From Jatrophihabitans sp. GAS493 (GTDB lineage: Bacteria; Actinomycetota; Actinomycetes; Mycobacteriales; Jatrophihabitantaceae), in assembly GCF_900230215.1 (NCBI RefSeq), contig NZ_LT907982.1, positions 806,001-870,000 of the forward strand: 64,000 nt of DNA. The letters are read 5' to 3'. Every line of letters starts with the position of its first letter. Within the stretch, counting starts at the first letter, position 1. Both the position numbers and the translations under genes were made by a program. Of the stretch, positions 62,290-64,000 are shown piece after piece. The notes under the pieces are model-generated. The model made no database searches. It was not told where the DNA came from and was given only the letters and a program-made list of their open reading frames with translations.

Positions 62290-62760
62290 ATGAGCGCGAA
62301 GAGCTACCTGCGGGCCACCATGATCGGGCTGGCGACGGGTTCCCGGAGCCAGTCCGGGGTTGCCGCGCTGGCCTGGACCTCGAACTCGGGATCGGGGCCG
62401 ATCGGTGGGATCCTCGATCGACGGTGGGCCCGTACCTCGACCGCGCTGGCGCTGGCCGGTGAGTTGGCCGGTGACAAGGCACCCTCGACTCCGAGTCGGA
62501 CCGCACCCGGGCCGCTGGCCGCGCGCTTGGTGCTCGGTGCGGCCGCAGGCTACGCGCTGGCTGAGCGGGACGGGGCGAGTCGGGTGCTGAGCCTGGCCCT
62601 CGGGCTGGCCGGTAGCGCCCTGACAAGCTTCGCCGGCCCGACCTACCGGGAGCTGGCCGCGAAGCGGATTCCGGCGATCGGCGCCCTTCCCCGAGATCTC
62701 CCGGGCGCAGTGGCCGAGGACGCCGTCGCCGTCACCCTGGCCTGGCGCGCCGCCCGCTGA
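62290..62760 (+). CDS. Hypothetical membrane protein, DUF4126-like
   Basis: 156 residues with AAAGGGAG upstream of ATG 62290. MSAKSYLRATMIGLATGSRS begins a helix, and two or three weakly hydrophobic segments follow (LAARLVLGAAAGYALA, VLSLALGLAGSALTSF, AVAEDAVAVTLAWRAA). The pattern recalls DUF4126 membrane proteins, but this is uncertain. It follows hrpA by 24 bases and is probably co-transcribed. Confidence 0.6.
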   Translation: MSAKSYLRATMIGLATGSRSQSGVAALAWTSNSGSGPIGGILDRRWARTSTALALAGELAGDKAPSTPSRTAPGPLAARLVLGAAAGYALAERDGASRVLSLALGLAGSALTSFAGPTYRELAAKRIPAIGALPRDLPGAVAEDAVAVTLAWRAAR

Positions 62761-62771
62761 GCCGGTCACCC

Positions 62772-62806
62772 CGAACACCGGCATCGCGAACACCGGCATC
62801 GCGAAC
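62772..62806. repeat. 15-bp direct repeat after the DUF4126-like gene
   Basis: CGAACACCGGCATCG occurs at 62772-62786 and 62787-62801 with a partial third (CGAAC). It lies 11 bases after the stop and shares CGAACACC with the neighbouring terminator stem, from which it may have been copied. Confidence 0.7.
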
Positions 62807-62852
62807 AAAAAAAGAGTGCTGGGGTGTTCGTCGAAACGAACACCCCAGCACT
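62807..62852. terminator. Strong intrinsic terminator between convergent genes
   Basis: Perfect 17-bp stem AGTGCTGGGGTGTTCGT (62815-62831) / ACGAACACCCCAGCACT (62836-62852) with loop CGAA. For the minus-strand thioredoxin gene it is followed by a seven-base U-tract (A at 62807-62813 on the plus strand), a textbook Rho-independent terminator and rare at this GC content. For the plus strand the stem may also stop the hrpA-side transcript. Confidence 0.92.
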
Positions 62853-62886
62853 GAAAACCTGGCTGGACGGCACCAGCCGATTAGCA

Positions 62887-62928
62887 TGGCCGATCAGGTT
62901 TGGCCGATCAGCTCTGGCCGATCGAACT
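62887..62928. repeat. 14-bp tandem repeats after the thioredoxin gene
   Basis: TGGCCGATCAGGTT (62887-62900), TGGCCGATCAGCTC (62901-62914) and TGGCCGATCGAACT (62915-62928), in the 90 bp between trxA and its terminator. Confidence 0.7.
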
Positions 62929-62941
62929 GCCGCCGGTCGAA

Positions 62942-63271
62942 TTAACCGATGTAGTCGGCGAGGTCCTTGAGGATCGCGGCCTTCGGCTTGGCGCCGACGA
63001 TCGACTTGACGACCTGCCCACCGGAGTAGACGTTCATCGTCGGGATCGAGAGGATCTGGTAGTCGCGGGCGATGCCCGGGTTCTCGTCGATGTTGACCTT
63101 GGCGATGGTGATCTTGCCCTTGTACTCGCCGGCGATCTCATCGAGCACAGGCGCGACCATGCGGCACGGGCCACACCACTCGGCCCAGAAGTCCACCAAT
63201 ACCGGCCCCTCGGCCTGCAGTACGTCCGTCGCGAAGGTGGCGTCGGTGACGGTGACGGTGTTTGCGCTCAT
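62942..63271 (-). CDS. trxA: Thioredoxin
   Basis: 109 residues with the WCGPC active site in LVDFWAEWCGPCRMVAPVLD (about residues 25-44), cis-Pro in SIPTMNVY and the conserved Asp in VNIDENPG. Standard single-domain thioredoxin that reduces protein disulfides with thioredoxin reductase. Start ATG 63271 follows GGAGAG. It lies 15 bases after the EamA transporter gene on the same strand and is closed by a strong terminator. Confidence 0.96.
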   Translation of the reverse strand: MSANTVTVTDATFATDVLQAEGPVLVDFWAEWCGPCRMVAPVLDEIAGEYKGKITIAKVNIDENPGIARDYQILSIPTMNVYSGGQVVKSIVGAKPKAAILKDLADYIG

Positions 63272-63286
63272 GTATCTCTCTCCTGG

Positions 63287-64000
63287 TTAGCCAGTGTTGG
63301 TGAGTGTCGGCTGTAGCTGATCAGTAGAACCTACCGCCGACGGAGAACATTCCCGCTCGACCACCCCGAACAGCAGCACCGAGCCACCGACCAGACCGGC
63401 CCCGACGGCCTGCTGCAGCGACAGCGACTCGCCCAGAAAGAGCACGGCGGTGAGCAGTCCGAAGGCCGGGATCAGATTGAGAATCACCGCCGACGGGCCG
63501 GCCTCGACCGAGACGATGGCCCAGTTGTAGAGGACGAAACTCAGCGCGTAGCCGATCGTGCCGACCCCTATGGCGGCCAGCCAGAACCCGAGGGGGACGT
63601 GCAGGGGCATCGGCTCCGCGCCGCGGTGCCACTGCAGCAGCGCGGCCGGGGTGATCGCCACCGAGGCGACGGCGAACTGGTGCGCGGTGAGGGTGAGGGA
63701 ATCCGTCTCGTCGGCCGTCCCGTCGGCCGTCCCGTCGACTCTGCCGGCGGCACTGCGGGCGACGATGGTGAACATGGCGGCGCAGAGAACGCCAGCGACG
63801 ACGAGGAGGTCACCCAGGCCCGGCCCGCTGAAGGCGTCCGAACCCTCCAGCACCACCAGCCCGGCCGCGGCGAGGAGCACGGCCGAGGTGACGCTGCGGG
63901 TCATCGGCTCCCGAAGGATCACCGCGGCCAGGATGACCACGGCGGCCGACTCCAACCCCAGCAGCAGTGCCCCGTTGGAGGCGGTGGTTCGGGCCAGTCC
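63287..64000 (-). CDS. EamA family (DMT) transporter, C-terminal part (runs off right edge)
   Basis: The minus strand is open from the right edge to a TGA at 63287, giving at least 237 residues. It opens within an EamA repeat (ASNGALLLGLESAAVVILAA, then VILREPMTRSVTSAVLLAAA), followed by a loop and a second EamA domain (FWLAAIGVGTIGYALSFVLY, SAVILNLIPAFGLLTAVLFL, GESLSLQQAVGAGLVGGSVL). This is the drug/metabolite transporter fold; the substrate is unknown. The true start lies outside the window; a TTG at 63955 is only an internal codon. Confidence 0.85.
   Translation of the reverse strand, partial: GLARTTASNGALLLGLESAAVVILAAVILREPMTRSVTSAVLLAAAGLVVLEGSDAFSGPGLGDLLVVAGVLCAAMFTIVARSAAGRVDGTADGTADETDSLTLTAHQFAVASVAITPAALLQWHRGAEPMPLHVPLGFWLAAIGVGTIGYALSFVLYNWAIVSVEAGPSAVILNLIPAFGLLTAVLFLGESLSLQQAVGAGLVGGSVLLFGVVERECSPSAVGSTDQLQPTLTNTG

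Overview
The window is a high-GC actinobacterial chromosome segment spanning the replication origin. The core follows the conserved actinobacterial origin order: cwlM-like amidase, parB, parA, rsmG, jag, yidC, yidD, rnpA, rpmH on one side of dnaA, and dnaN, recF, DciA-like gene, gyrB, gyrA, DUF3566 gene, tRNA-Ile, tRNA-Ala on the other. MurT/GatD, polyprenol-phosphate mannose synthase, an MptB-type mannosyltransferase, a DLW-39 protein and two VSRET-encoding parS sites inside parA also point to an actinobacterium with mycolata/Frankia-like wall chemistry. The species cannot be named from the sequence.

Layout. 0-17.4 kb: ordinary chromosome, with a DUF2142-like membrane protein running off the left edge, a PAS-GGDEF protein, a lipoprotein, the murT-gatD pair, a secreted S53 peptidase, a divergent pair of membrane glycosylation genes, a LmbE deacetylase, a fused ABC exporter and a PLP decarboxylase. 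17.4-20.28 kb: a decayed accessory strip with a frameshifted Cys-rich gene, a start-less gene, small orphan genes and the tail of a tyrosine integrase next to a partial tRNA-Ala. 20.28-30.44 kb: an integrative element of the pSAM2/AICE type in tRNA-Ala(UGC), bounded by 48-bp direct repeats. It has rep-xis-int at the right end, a GntR regulator, an HTH/Nudix-like regulator, a double operator, and cargo consisting of a DprA-like/ComF-like pair plus a HEPN-like/M41-like pair. No TraB/FtsK-like transfer gene is visible. 30.4-50.7 kb: the origin core. 50.7-64 kb: nitroreductase, aminotransferase, GGDEF-EAL protein, CwlM-like amidase, AI-2E-type permease, oxidoreductase, HrpA, small membrane protein, thioredoxin and an EamA transporter cut by the right edge.

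The most notable points are: (1) the element's cargo, especially the DprA-like plus phosphoribosyltransferase pair and the RX4H (HEPN-like) plus HEAGH gene pair, which look like conflict or defence modules; (2) evidence of successive integrations at the same tRNA; (3) a 96-bp nested inverted repeat inside the element; and (4) a recurring pattern in which the stop-codon region of a gene (dnaN, the GGDEF-EAL gene, the amidase gene) is tandemly repeated immediately downstream.
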